A DNA stretch of 56,052 bases, taken from the NCBI GenBank assembly GCA_024709505.1, contig JANJWP010000017.1:1-56052 (forward strand), in the 5' to 3' direction. This DNA is from Candidatus Altimarinota bacterium (GTDB taxonomy: Bacteria; Patescibacteriota; Gracilibacteria; BD1-5; UBA2023). A model generated the notes under the pieces. That model saw only the letters and a list, made by a program, of their open reading frames with translations. It did not search any database and had not been told where the DNA came from. Positions 10,283-18,744 of the stretch are shown piece after piece. The translations under genes were made by a program, and so were the position numbers. The stretch's first letter is position 1. Each line of letters opens with the position of its first letter.

Positions 10283-12109
10283 CTACCCCTTTCGAAGCAC
10301 TGCCTTAATTCGGCGCACGCCGGAGGAAGACGCTTCTTCTTTTACGATCTTGAAGGTTCCGATTCCGTCGGAAGTTTCGATATGGGGACCTCCGCAAAGT
10401 TCTTCCGAATAGACGGTTCCGTTTTTTCCGACCATCTTGTAGACTTTGACGACGTCAGGGTATTTCTCCCAAAACGATCCGATGACTCCGCGGGATTTCG
10501 CGGCCTCCTTGGCTTCTTCGGAAACGGCAACTTCCAACCCGGAATCGATGGCTTCATTGACGTAGGCTTCGACCGCGGCGATTTGCTCCGGGGTCATTTT
10601 TTCGCCGTGGGTGAAGTCGAACCGGAGGCGTTCGGCGGTAATGTTTGAGCCCGCTTGCGCGACGTGGGAACCGAGAACCTTGCGGAGTCCCGCGAGCATG
10701 AGGTGGCAAGCGGAATGGAGCGCGACGGTTTCGCCGGATTGGTCTCCGAGACCGCCCTTGAACTTGCCTTCGGCGGCAGTTCGGGAGAGTTCCTGGTGTT
10801 TGGCGAAGGCGGCGTTGAAGCCTTCCGTGTCAACGGTGAGTCCGCGCTCCTTCGCGAGTTCGACGGTCATTTCGACGGGAAATCCGTAGGTATCGAAAAG
10901 GGTGAACGCCTTGCTTCCGGCGATTTGGGTGATTTTCTGTCCGGTTTTCTCAAAAGCGATGTCGAATCCCTTTACGAGCTTTTCAAACTCGCGCATTCCA
11001 TCCTTGATGGATTTGGCAAACTTTTCTTCCTCCTTCGAAAGTTCCGCGAGGATTTTTTCGGCGTTGTTCTTTACCGATTCGTAGACGTCCTCGAATTTGG
11101 CGACGTACATTCGGGCGATTTCGGCGACGAAGGGTTTTTCGTATCCCATCTTATAGGCTTCGCGGATGGCCCGGCGAATGAGCCGGCGCAGCACGTAGCC
11201 CTGATCGACGTTTTTGGGAACAGCCCCATCGGAAATCATGTGGGTCGCAGCACGAAGGTGGTCGGCAATGATTCGGGTTGACGTGCGAACCGAATTCCAA
11301 TCGACGTTTTCCTTCGAATCGGTACCGAAAATTTCGTGAATCCTCTCGATAACGTCGGAAAAAATGTCGGTATGGTACACGGATTTTTCTCCGTTCAATA
11401 CCGTAACGCACCGTTCAAGCCCCATTCCCGTGTCTACGCAGGGTGCGGGCAACTTCTCCAAAGTATTCGCGTCGATGCGGTTATACTGCATGAACACGTT
11501 GTTCCAAATTTCCATCCACTCCTTGGAATGGGTGCCCTTGTTTCCCTTGGGCTCCCCCTCCCCTACCCAGTAAAAGATTTCGGTATCCGGTCCGCACGGG
11601 CCGGTCGGTCCGGCCGCCCACCAGTTGTCTTCTGCCGGAAGGTAAGCGATGCGTTCGGCGGGCATGCCGAGCGACTTCCAAATATCGGCCGATTCCTCGT
11701 CGCGCGGAGCGTTTTCGTCGCCTTCGAAGACCGTCACGGAAATCATCTTTGGGTCAAGTCCGAGCCATTTTTTATCGGTAAGGAACTCCCACGACCACGC
11801 AATGGATTCCTCTTTGAAATAGTCGCCCAACGACCAGTTTCAAAGCATCTCGAAAAACGTGAGGTGGGTATCATCGCCCACTTCTTCGATATCGTTGGTT
11901 CGGACGCACTTCTGAACGTCGGCGATGCGTTTGCCCATGGGGTGCGGTTCGCCCAAAAGATACGGGACGAGCGGCTGCATTCCGGCAGTATTGAAAAGGA
12001 CCGAAGGATCGTTTTCGGGGATAACCGGAGCGGAGGGGATGATCGCGTGGTTTTTGGTCTTGAAAAATTCGAGGTATTTCGAACGGATGTCGGAAGAAAG
12101 GATTTTCAT
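10283..12109 (-). CDS. alaS: alanyl-tRNA synthetase, C-terminally short
   Basis: Charges tRNA-Ala. 608 residues against about 875 in E. coli. The class II catalytic core is complete ([41 protein letters not shown] with UGA as the glycine at 11840-11842), followed by the helical tRNA-binding part and the editing domain ([22 protein letters not shown]). It stops right after the editing domain, so the C-Ala/DHHA1 dimerisation domain is missing, as I recall for other reduced genomes. The start is ATG 12107-12109 ([12 protein letters not shown]). A promoter at 12160-12187 drives it independently of thrS. Confidence 0.96.
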
Positions 12110-12159
12110 GGATTTCGAACGGAAAACGAAAAATGCGGCACATTCCGCAAACGTCGAGA

Positions 12160-12187
12160 ATTCTAGCGAAAAGACGGCGTTTCGCAA
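12160..12187 (-). promoter_or_regulatory. alaS promoter
   Basis: Minus-strand TTGCGA (12182-12187), 16-base spacer, TAGAAT (12160-12165). A small hairpin, TGCGG-CACATT-CCGCA on the plus strand (12134-12149), lies in the leader. Confidence 0.55.
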
Positions 12188-12254
12188 ATCCCAAAAAATC
12201 CGATTGCCCTCCCTCGTTTCGCGAGGGGTTTTGACTATCATGAAAAATCCGCGA

Positions 12255-12288
12255 AAAAAATCCCCCCGACGAATCGGGGGGATTTTTT
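12255..12288 (-). terminator. thrS terminator
   Basis: Perfect 15-bp stem AAAAAATCCCCCCGA / TCGGGGGGATTTTTT with a four-base loop, 37 bases after the thrS stop. It separates thrS from alaS. Confidence 0.9.
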
Positions 12289-12324
12289 CGTGATTTGATG
12301 GCTCTGAAAACGAACCGCCTTCGT

Positions 12325-14139
12325 TTACATCGCTTCCAAAAACGCCTTGAGTTCCGAAAGAGCGACTTTGGATTCCTCTCCGGCGGCGCGAACCGATACC
12401 GAACGGGCTTCGGCGTCCTTTTCGCCGACGATGAGCATGACCGGAATCTTATCGGTTTCGCCTTGGCGGATCTTTTTTCCAAGCGATTCGTCGCGGTCGT
12501 CGAGCGTGAAACGGAGTTCGTTGTAGCGGAGCGGCTTCATGAGGACGACCTCGCGAAGCACCGATTCGACCTCGCGGGCATAGGGGATCGCCGCGTCGGT
12601 AACGGTCAGGATTCTGACCTGTTCGGGAGCGACCCAAAACGGGAAGCGTCCAGCGTTCATTTCGATGAGGAACGCCATGAACCGGTCAACCGACCCCATG
12701 AGCGCCATGTGGACGATGGCCGGAACTTGGTCGGAACCGTCGGTATCGACGTAGGTGATGCCGAATTTCGGAGCGATGGAAAAGTCTACTTGGATAGTGG
12801 AGAGGGTGTCTTCCTTGCCGTTGACGTTACGGACCTGGAAGTCGATCTTCGGACCGTAGAAGGCCGCTTCGTTCGGAGCGTCGAAATACTCGACCCCGAG
12901 CTGGTCCAAAACGGCGCGCATCGCGGTGACGGAGTCTTTCCATTCCTCCGTTTCCTCGCCGTATTTTTCGGCGTTGTTTTCAAAATCCGGAAGCGAGAAG
13001 CGGATCTTGTAGTCGCGGATTCAGAGGGCCCCGTAAGCCCGGATGAAGCGTTCGAGCGCTTCGCCAATAACCTCGAGAAGCTGGGAGCGCATAGAGTAGA
13101 CGTGGGCGTCGTTTTGGGTGAACCCCCGGACGCGGATGAGTCCGGAGAGCGTTCCGGATTCTTCGTAGCGGTAGACGGTTCCGTATTCCATGAGCTTGAA
13201 CGGCAGTTCGCGGTAGGAGCGCGGTCGGTTCAGATACACCTGGTGGTGCATGGGACAGTTCATGGGCTTCAGGTAGAACTTTTCGGGAGCCTTGCCGTCT
13301 TCGGCCCCTTCCCCTTTCAGGTTGACCATCTCGATGGGCGCGAACATGCCGTCGGCGTAGTGCGCCAAGTGGCCCGAACGGGCGAAGAGGTCGGACTTGG
13401 CGATATGCGGAGTGTAGACGTATTTATACCCGGCGCCTTCGGCTTCCTGGGTCATGTACTTCTCGAGCGTCTGGCGAAGTTTCGCCCCCTTGGGAAGGTA
13501 GATGGGCAACCCCGAACCAACCTCGTCCACGATGGCGAACAGTTCCATCGATGCACCGAGCAAGCGGTGGTCGCGCTTTTTCGCTTCCTCCATCATTTTG
13601 ACGTGGGCGTCGAGTTCTTCCTTGGTATCGAAGGCAAGCGCGTAGATGCGGGTAAGCATCGGGCGCTTCGAATCGCCCTTCCAATAGGCTCCGGCAAGTT
13701 TTTCGAGCTTGAAGGCGTTTTCGTTCAGATCGGCGGTTTTGTCCACGTGGGGACCGCGGCACATGTCAACGAAGGTTTCGGTGCCGTTTTGCGCGACGTT
13801 GCGGTAAAAACCGATTTCGGTTTCGCCCTTCGCCGCGAGGTCGTTCGCCATTTCGACCTTGTAGTCTTCGTTTTTGGATTCGAGATAGGCGACGGCCTCT
13901 TTGACGGGAAGCTTGTACGCTTCGAACTTCTGGTTCTGCTTGATGAGGTTTTTCATCTTCTTTTCGATGTCTTTGAGCGATTCGTCGTTGATCGAAACGC
14001 CGCCGAAATCGAAATCGTAATAAAAGCCGTGCTCAATATCCGGGCCGATGGCCATCTTGGCTTCGGGATAGAGCGATTTTACGGCTTGGGCCATAAGGTG
14101 CGCGAGCGAGTGGCGCTTGGTGGAGATGGGGTGGGACAT
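12325..14139 (-). CDS. thrS: threonyl-tRNA synthetase lacking the TGS domain
   Basis: Charges tRNA-Thr. 604 residues against about 640 in E. coli. It begins directly in the tRNA-SAD editing domain ([11 protein letters not shown] with HxxxH; CRGPHVD), so the N-terminal TGS domain is absent. The class II core follows ([24 protein letters not shown]) and then the anticodon-binding domain ([12 protein letters not shown]). UGA is Gly in ALGIRDYKI. The start ATG 14137-14139 is preceded by a leader with a terminator hairpin and a threonine-rich mini-ORF, so expression is probably controlled by attenuation. Confidence 0.96.
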
Positions 14140-14180
14140 GGGAAAGCTTTCGTAATGCGGATATCCGCGAAACTAAAATG

Positions 14181-14214
14181 AAAACCGCCCCGCCTTTCGG
14201 ACGGAGCGGTTTTT
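14181..14214 (-). terminator. thrS leader attenuator hairpin
   Basis: Lies between the thrS promoter and its start codon. In minus-strand RNA the arms AAAACCGCUCCGUCC and GGCGGGGCGGUUUU pair fully with two G-U pairs. The plus strand has A/C mismatches there, so the structure is built for the minus transcript. A U-rich tract (UUUUCAUUUU) follows. The 5' arm AAACCG can alternatively pair with CGGUUU at the end of the leader mini-ORF. Confidence 0.75.
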
Positions 14215-14236
14215 GAAAATGCTGGTGAAAACACTC

Positions 14237-14293
14237 TTAAACCGTCGCCCGAATGCGGGATTGGGTGGTGGGAGTGTCCGGTTGTGCGACCAT
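14237..14293 (-). CDS. putative threonine-rich leader peptide of thrS
   Basis: 18-codon ORF from ATG 14291-14293 to TAA 14237-14239, starting about 46 bases after the -10. It reads MVAQPDTPTTQSRIRATV, with four Thr codons of 18 (ACT CCC ACC ACC clustered, and ACG near the stop). Its last codons contain CGGTTT, complementary to the 5' arm of the attenuator. A ribosome stalled at the Thr cluster would leave that segment free, while one at the stop would cover it. There is no clear Shine-Dalgarno, the main weakness. The ORF happens to share frame with dapD upstream. Confidence 0.5.
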   Translation of the reverse strand: MVAQPDTPTTQSRIRATV

Positions 14294-14338
14294 GCGAGGA
14301 GTTCTCGGGTTGGTGAAGGTGTTTTCGAAGATACGGGA

Positions 14339-14366
14339 AGTATAGCAAGAATGCCTTCGGAGTCAA
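14339..14366 (-). promoter_or_regulatory. thrS promoter
   Basis: Minus-strand TTGACT (14361-14366), 16-base spacer, TATACT (14339-14344). One mismatch from consensus in each box, placed about 200 bases before thrS, implying a long leader. Confidence 0.75.
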
Positions 14367-14383
14367 CTGCCGAAAAGCCGCCG

Positions 14384-14416
14384 AAAAGAAAAATCCGCCC
14401 CATCGGGACGGATTTT
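14384..14416 (-). terminator. dapD terminator
   Basis: In minus RNA AAAAUCCGUCCC pairs with GGGCGGAUUUU (one G-U), followed by UUUUUCUUUU. It begins 18 bases after the UGA that ends dapD and lies before the thrS promoter. Confidence 0.85.
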
Positions 14417-14434
14417 AAACCGGAAAAACCGGCG

Positions 14435-15781
14435 TCAGTTCTTGTGAAGATCGGCGTTGAGCGCTACCACCCCGGTCGTGGGAACGGCTTCGACCGCGCC
14501 GTCCAGACTGTTGCGGCGGTAGGTCAAACCGGACTGGCCGGAGAGGAACGAACCCTTGATGGAGATGGTCACCCGGAAGGCGCCGTCCATGTTTACGGGT
14601 TCGAAGTTCAGGGCGAACATCTCCTGCCCCTCGAACTCCTTCCCGACTTCGGCAAGCGTCTCGGAGGAAAGCCCTTCGGCTTCCATCTTCGAGAGCACCT
14701 GCGCGACGTTCGCGAAGAGGTGGTCGAGGTCGGCATTGCTCGGAAAGCCTTCGCGCAGTTGCGAAGGAGTCCCGCGGAACACCCGCACCTTGGAACCGGC
14801 CGTAACGTACAGTCCGGCCTCGACCTTGCAGTCGTCGCCGAGCGAAATGCCGATTCCGCCGTTCGCGCCGATAAGGCAGCGCTTACCGACGCGGACCTTC
14901 TCCTTGCCGCCGCCGGAAAGCGTGCCCATGGTGGAGGCGCCGCCGCCGAGGTCGGAGTTTTCGTCCACCACGACTCCGGCCGAAATCCGGCCTTCGATCA
15001 TGCACTTGCCGAGCGTGCCGGCGTTGAAGTTGACGAAACCGGCATGCATCACCACCGTACCGGGAGCGAGATGCGCCCCCAGGCGGACGTTGTCGGCATC
15101 GCCGATACGCACGTCGGAGAGAACCACGAAGTCGGTCATGCGGGGGAACTTGTCCACCGAACGCACCGAAAGCGGAGCCCCGTTCACGGTCATATATTCC
15201 AAGTTGAGATCCTGGAAATGCGCCGCTTCGACCGGGCCTTCCTCTTCGGTCCACGCGCAATTGGTCAGAAGCCCGAAAACGCCGTCGAGGTTGATGGAGT
15301 TGGGCACGGCCTTGCGGTAGGAGAGAAGGTGGAGACGGAAATAAGCGTCCACGGCCGAAACCGGGGGCGCCTGCAAGTCGCGGACGACGATTACCACCGG
15401 ACGGACTTCGCCGTCGAGCGGCTTCATCGAACGTGCCGACATCGCCACGGCCTTGACCGCGTCGATGTTGGCATGCTTGCCGCCGTCGCCCTCGAAGGGG
15501 GCGAACGCCACGGAGAGGAGGTCCATCTGGTCGGCGTCGAGGTAAGCGACCGGGGATTCCCCGGAACCGAGGCCCGCGACTTCGGAAAAGACGGCCGCCG
15601 AACCGAAGTTTTCGTTGCGGTTGACGTGCGGAAAACGTACCGAAAGCACGTTTCCGCTCCGGCCGACGTGCGCGAGACCGATGGCGAAAGCCTCCGGGTC
15701 GGCGTAGCCTTCGCGGACCTTGATGGCCGCGACGGCGGAGCTGAAGGTGGTCTTATCGGCAATGCCAAGGATGGTATCCAT
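14435..15781 (-). CDS. dapD: tetrahydrodipicolinate N-succinyltransferase, ending at UGA
   Basis: Succinyl-CoA-dependent step of lysine/diaminopimelate synthesis, in the cytosol. 448 residues. The trimeric left-handed beta-helix core is clear ([65 protein letters not shown]). The C-terminus [13 protein letters not shown]...LNADLHKN matches the end of Pseudomonas-type DapD as I recall it, so the protein naturally stops at the UGA at 14435-14437, one of only two genes here ending in UGA. Reading on would add 66 residues through a terminator to TAA 14237. The gene has no internal UGA and looks richer in G+C than its neighbours, which hints at transfer from a standard-code donor. The N-terminal third ([20 protein letters not shown]) is longer than usual. 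No other lysine gene is nearby. Confidence 0.9.
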   Translation of the reverse strand: MDTILGIADKTTFSSAVAAIKVREGYADPEAFAIGLAHVGRSGNVLSVRFPHVNRNENFGSAAVFSEVAGLGSGESPVAYLDADQMDLLSVAFAPFEGDGGKHANIDAVKAVAMSARSMKPLDGEVRPVVIVVRDLQAPPVSAVDAYFRLHLLSYRKAVPNSINLDGVFGLLTNCAWTEEEGPVEAAHFQDLNLEYMTVNGAPLSVRSVDKFPRMTDFVVLSDVRIGDADNVRLGAHLAPGTVVMHAGFVNFNAGTLGKCMIEGRISAGVVVDENSDLGGGASTMGTLSGGGKEKVRVGKRCLIGANGGIGISLGDDCKVEAGLYVTAGSKVRVFRGTPSQLREGFPSNADLDHLFANVAQVLSKMEAEGLSSETLAEVGKEFEGQEMFALNFEPVNMDGAFRVTISIKGSFLSGQSGLTYRRNSLDGAVEAVPTTGVVALNADLHKN

Positions 15782-15879
15782 GGGTTCCTACCCCTTTCTT
15801 CACAAAAAATGTAAATGAGCGCGCCGCGGGAGTTTTTCCAAACCTCGCGACATCGTGTGCCGACAAATCGGACTCGCAA

Positions 15880-15907
15880 TTTATAGTTACGAAACACTGC
15901 AAGTCAA
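15880..15907 (-). promoter_or_regulatory. dapD promoter
   Basis: Minus-strand TTGACT (15902-15907), 16-base spacer, TATAAA (15880-15885). The stretch GTTTCGTAACTATAAAT is identical to part of the promoter at 41599-41626. Confidence 0.7.
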
Positions 15908-15916
15908 ATATCACGG

Positions 15917-15944
15917 TTGACAAAAATGCTCGAGGGCTTATAAG
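15917..15944 (+). promoter_or_regulatory. promoter for 15972 gene
   Basis: TTGACA (15917-15922), 16-base spacer, TATAAG (15939-15944), 27 bases before ATG 15972. Divergent from the dapD promoter, with the two -35 boxes 9 bases apart. Confidence 0.7.
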
Positions 15945-15971
15945 GATTTCGTTACCCTTTAGGCAAAGAAC

Positions 15972-16373
15972 ATGATTTTGATGGACGGGAAAGGAGGTTC
16001 GTGGGAAGAGGCGATGCTCGAAGACGTCCTTTGACTCAGGCAAGAACTCCGCGCCATCGTCGCGAAGGTTCCAACCGATAGGCAAAGGAAAAACGCGCAA
16101 GCCCTTTCCTTAAAAGAACGGCGCGAAATCCAAGCCTTCGCAACCGAACGACAAGACCTCGTATTGAAGCTCCTTTCAGCGGCCGAAGAATCCACCGAAA
16201 GATTCCGCGAAGCCGCGCTCGAAGCGATTGTCTCGTTCCGACAAAAAGAAACCCATTTCGAACGCTCCATCGACCGGTTTTCGACCGGATCCGAAACGCG
16301 GATGCGCGTGCTTCGAGCCATCCGTCCGAACGGGGAAAAATACGCGACCGAGATCGTGCAGTACCTCGAATAG
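15972..16373 (+). CDS. hypothetical coiled-coil protein
   Basis: 133 residues, charged and mostly helical (LSLKERREIQAFATERQDLVLKLLSAAEESTERFREAALEAI region), no membrane segment. The end, LRAIRPNGEKYATEIVQYLE, looks like a small separate helix pair. UGA is Gly at VLGLRQ. ATG 15972 and ATG 15981 are both possible starts. A purine-rich AAAGGAGG at 15990-15997 could instead serve ATG 16013, which would shorten it by 14 residues. Not recognised. First of a run of unknown genes on the plus strand. Confidence 0.65.
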
Positions 16374-16412
16374 GACGCATTTCGGCAGGATAAATTTTCA
16401 TCCTTTTAGAAA

Positions 16413-16823
16413 ATGGCAATCCCAAAAAAGACTCCTCCCGGAATGCAAGAGAAAAAAGCGGAAGATTGGAAGAAAAGCATGAATGAACGAATCCGAACGA
16501 ATCAAGAATGGTTGCTCCCCATCATGCTGGCGCTCGCGACCGGATGAATCGGATTCGTCTCAACCTCTTTAAGCGGCATGAAAATAAATTTTTGGGTTAG
16601 GGGATTTGCAATTTTCGGGGTGTTTTTGCTTGTTTTAAGCATTCTTTCCGTTCTGTTCCATCTCTACCTTGATATGAAATGGTCAAAACGATATTTGAAA
16701 TGAGAACTGAAGAATCCCGAAAAAATAAATAAGCTCTCCCGTCTCATGGATACGGGATTCTGGCTTCTTGTTTTGGGAATCGTTTTAATCTTCATCCTCT
16801 ATTCCTATGTCCAATTCGGCTAA
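16413..16823 (+). CDS. small hypothetical membrane protein
   Basis: 136 residues. A hydrophilic basic head (PKKTPPGMQEKKAEDWKKSMNERIR) is followed by three hydrophobic segments (LLPIMLALATGGIGFVS; GFAIFGVFLLVLSILSVLFHLY; TGFWLLVLGIVLIFILYSY). UGA is Gly at ATGGIG and LKGELK. The topology suggests a small inner-membrane protein; function unknown. It overlaps the next reading frame by 17 bases, which suggests translational coupling. It lies 39 bases after the coiled-coil gene. Confidence 0.7.
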
Positions 16824-16923
16824 CCAAAATTCGAAAGGCGTTTCAAAATCCTACGAGGACGTTCCGACAAAGCCAAATCTCTACGAAGACGTTCCGACAA
16901 AGCCGGAAAATTTCAATCCCTAA
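16807..16923 (+). CDS. 38-residue protein with repeated YEDVPTKP
   Basis: Starts inside the end of the membrane protein gene (ATG 16807) and ends TAA 16921-16923. The octapeptide YEDVPTKP occurs twice, separated by NL, coded by a nearly exact DNA repeat. The rest is polar and low-complexity. It may be a short disordered linker protein or a decayed gene end. Not recognised. Confidence 0.45.
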   Translation: MSNSANQNSKGVSKSYEDVPTKPNLYEDVPTKPENFNP

Positions 16924-16988
16924 ATCCCCCGATATTTGCGAAGGGACTGCGAATATGGCAGAATGGAGCGGTAACCGAACCGACTCCC

Positions 16989-18080
16989 ATGGGAACGGAA
17001 GCCGCCGCCATCGAAAGACCCGAAATCAAGGAGCGCCCCATCCAGCCGGAAGCGTCATTTTCTTTAATCGACGCCATTTCCGGACAATTTCTCGGTTCCA
17101 AAAATTCCGATACTCGTTTCCGTGCGGAAGCGCTCCATTGGAAACAGGTGCGCGAATTCGGAGAACTCCATTCCCGATATCCATGAATGCGGTTTCCATC
17201 ACGGGCGGACGAAAGCCATGCCGCAAAAGGGGTTGAAACCGCGCCGGAAATGGTTGCGTCCTTCAAGCGCGAACTCTATGGAAAACTCGGAATAGCGGAA
17301 AATAAGGATTCCGCAAATGGGCTTGGGAAATTCAAACTCGGCCTTGCCGACGGACTCGTGGGAGACAATATCGAAACGGTCGAAGCGCTTCTGGAAATTG
17401 GAATCGATAAAGTAGCGGAGACTCTCCTTTCGATATTTTCGTCACTCGAAAAAGTAAAAGAATTCCTTTTGGCAGTGGGAAAGGAGCTTCTTAAAAATTT
17501 TCAAAATCTCGCGTCGTTCGAACCATACGAAACCGGGAAAGCGATATGAGCGCTCGGTTTTGGGGCAATCGGAAGCCTTGCCAAAGCGACTGGAAAAGAA
17601 GGGGTCCGTCATGCCATAAGAAATTCGACAACGGAACGCGTGAACAATGGCATTGCCGCCGTGGCGGATGCCCGCCGATGAACGGAACAGGCGGAAGGTT
17701 ACGTTAAGTGGTGATTTGACAAGCCCCATACCCCGAAAGATTACCTCGCGTTTTTTAAAAATCTGAATAAGAATTTCAACGTGAACGAACTCGCGTCCAA
17801 TCCGACGCAAACCATCGAATTCAGCCGTTCGATGGAAAACCTATCCGAATTCATTCAGCGGGAGAGGGTGCGCATGTCCAAAGAACAAATTGACGATTTC
17901 TACGACGAAATCATGGAGCTGAGGAAAAACATGACGCCGCTCGTGAGTCAATTGGAAAAACAAGCAAATTTGACGTGAGGAGGTCGGGCAGTACTCATCC
18001 CCCTTCGAATCGCGCTCACGAACGTTGAAACCGCCGCAAGTAGGCTCAAGCCGAATCTCTGGCAACCAATAGAACAATAG
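16989..18080 (+). CDS. hypothetical helical protein
   Basis: 363 residues read through five UGA codons (as Gly in YPGMRF, AIGALG, RRGTEQ, KWGFDK and LTGGGR) to TAG 18078-18080. The middle is amphipathic and partly hydrophobic (KFKLGLADGLVGDNIETVEALLEIG; ETLLSIFSSLEKVKEFLLAVGK; GALGFGAIGSLAKATG), the C-terminal third highly charged (FIQRERVRMSKEQIDDFYDEIMELRKN). No signal peptide. ATG 16989 has no obvious ribosome site. Not recognised. It may act with the membrane protein upstream, given tight spacing and shared strand. Confidence 0.7.
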
Positions 18081-18109
18081 ATGACGGATTTTTCTTACCA
18101 TACGCCGCC

Positions 18110-18508
18110 ATGACTCCCCAGACTCCTTCGCTCTTCTCGGAACAGAAAGCCCAAATCGATGCGGCTCTTTTCAAATACCTCGCCAGATTTGAAAACGGCG
18201 GACTCGACCGTCTCGTCGAAAAGTGGTGGAAGACGTATTTCGATCGGCAAGATGCGGAGACCGACGAATCGCGATTCCGGGATTTGCTTCGAACGCAAAT
18301 CGAAGAGTACGTCGCCTACTTGTCGAGCAGACCCGAAAAAATCGATTACGATTTGGCATATAGAATGAATTGGGTCGAGGGGGCGTACCGGGAACTTCTG
18401 GATGACGGATTGGAAAATCCGAATTCGACCAAACAAGAAGAGACGATTGAGCGGGTCGGCGCGAAAGCGAGAATCCTCTCGATACTGTGAATTGGAAAGG
18501 AGCGTTAA
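18110..18508 (+). CDS. hypothetical protein
   Basis: 132 residues, soluble, rich in aromatic and charged residues (FENGGLDRLVEKWWKTYFDRQD; YLSSRPEKIDYDLAYRMNWVEGAYRELLDDG). No recognised family. One UGA (18488-18490) is followed by four codons and TAA, so the protein ends either SIL or SILGIGKER; the second follows the code used elsewhere. It is the last chromosomal gene before the integrated element. Confidence 0.65.
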
Positions 18509-18509
18509 A

Positions 18510-18641
18510 GTGGACATGAAAGAAAACTATGTCGCTTGGTTAAACTGCTGGAAAGCCTTTCCAGGACTTAAGAGAGCTGTGTGTAAAAGAAAATCCAATG
18601 CTTCAAGCATTGGATTTTCAGGGTGGTTTATACGATGGTAG
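18510..18641 (+). CDS. possible 43-residue protein overlapping a terminator
   Basis: GTG at 18510 sits seven bases after a good Shine-Dalgarno (AAAGGAG, 18496-18502), giving a Trp- and Lys-rich 43-residue peptide. Its coding sequence runs through a perfect hairpin (18590-18618), and its TAG lies in the att core. The ribosome site argues for it, the overlap with a terminator argues against it. Confidence 0.25.
   Translation: MDMKENYVAWLNCWKAFPGLKRAVCKRKSNASSIGFSGWFIRW
18590..18618 (-). terminator. stranded terminator of the tRNA operon
   Basis: Perfect arms AAAATCCAATGCTT / AAGCATTGGATTTT, followed on the minus strand by TTTTCTTTTAC. No minus-strand gene now ends nearby. Removing the element would place it 16 bases beyond the tRNA-Glu 3' end, so it is probably that operon's original terminator. 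Confidence 0.7.
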
Positions 18642-18645
18642 CGCT
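18634..18645. repeat. left attachment core (attL)
   Basis: GATGGTAGCGCT, copy of the tRNA-Glu 3' end. It joins chromosomal sequence on its left to element sequence on its right. Confidence 0.8.
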
Positions 18646-18732
18646 GAGATTTTGGGAAATCGAGTCAGAATAATCGAAAAAATTATAGCTCGTCAAGGAA
18701 TTCAAATCTATGATTTTGAAAGGTGCTGGTAA
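18646..18732 (+). other. orphan 3' coding tail of the serine recombinase
   Basis: If the element is circularised at the core, the recombinase frame (GAT GGT AGC GCT) continues here without a break for 28 codons (GAG ATT TTG ... TGC TGG) to TAA 18730-18732. It would give a basic, Ile-rich end including RVRIIEKIIARQGIQIYDF. The methylase ATG follows 12 bases later. An open run of this length could arise by chance, but the spacing to the next gene supports it. Confidence 0.6.
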
Positions 18733-18744
18733 TGGCTATTATTC

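Noticed and set aside
14079-14366. 95-codon minus-strand ORF across the thrS leader
   Set aside because: It overlaps the promoter, the attenuator hairpin and the start of thrS in another frame; its His/Pro-rich translation looks non-coding.
16955-17236. Alternative 93-codon plus-strand ORF starting at 16955
   Set aside because: The competing frame from 16989 continues for 363 codons when UGA is read as Gly and has consistent protein-like composition.
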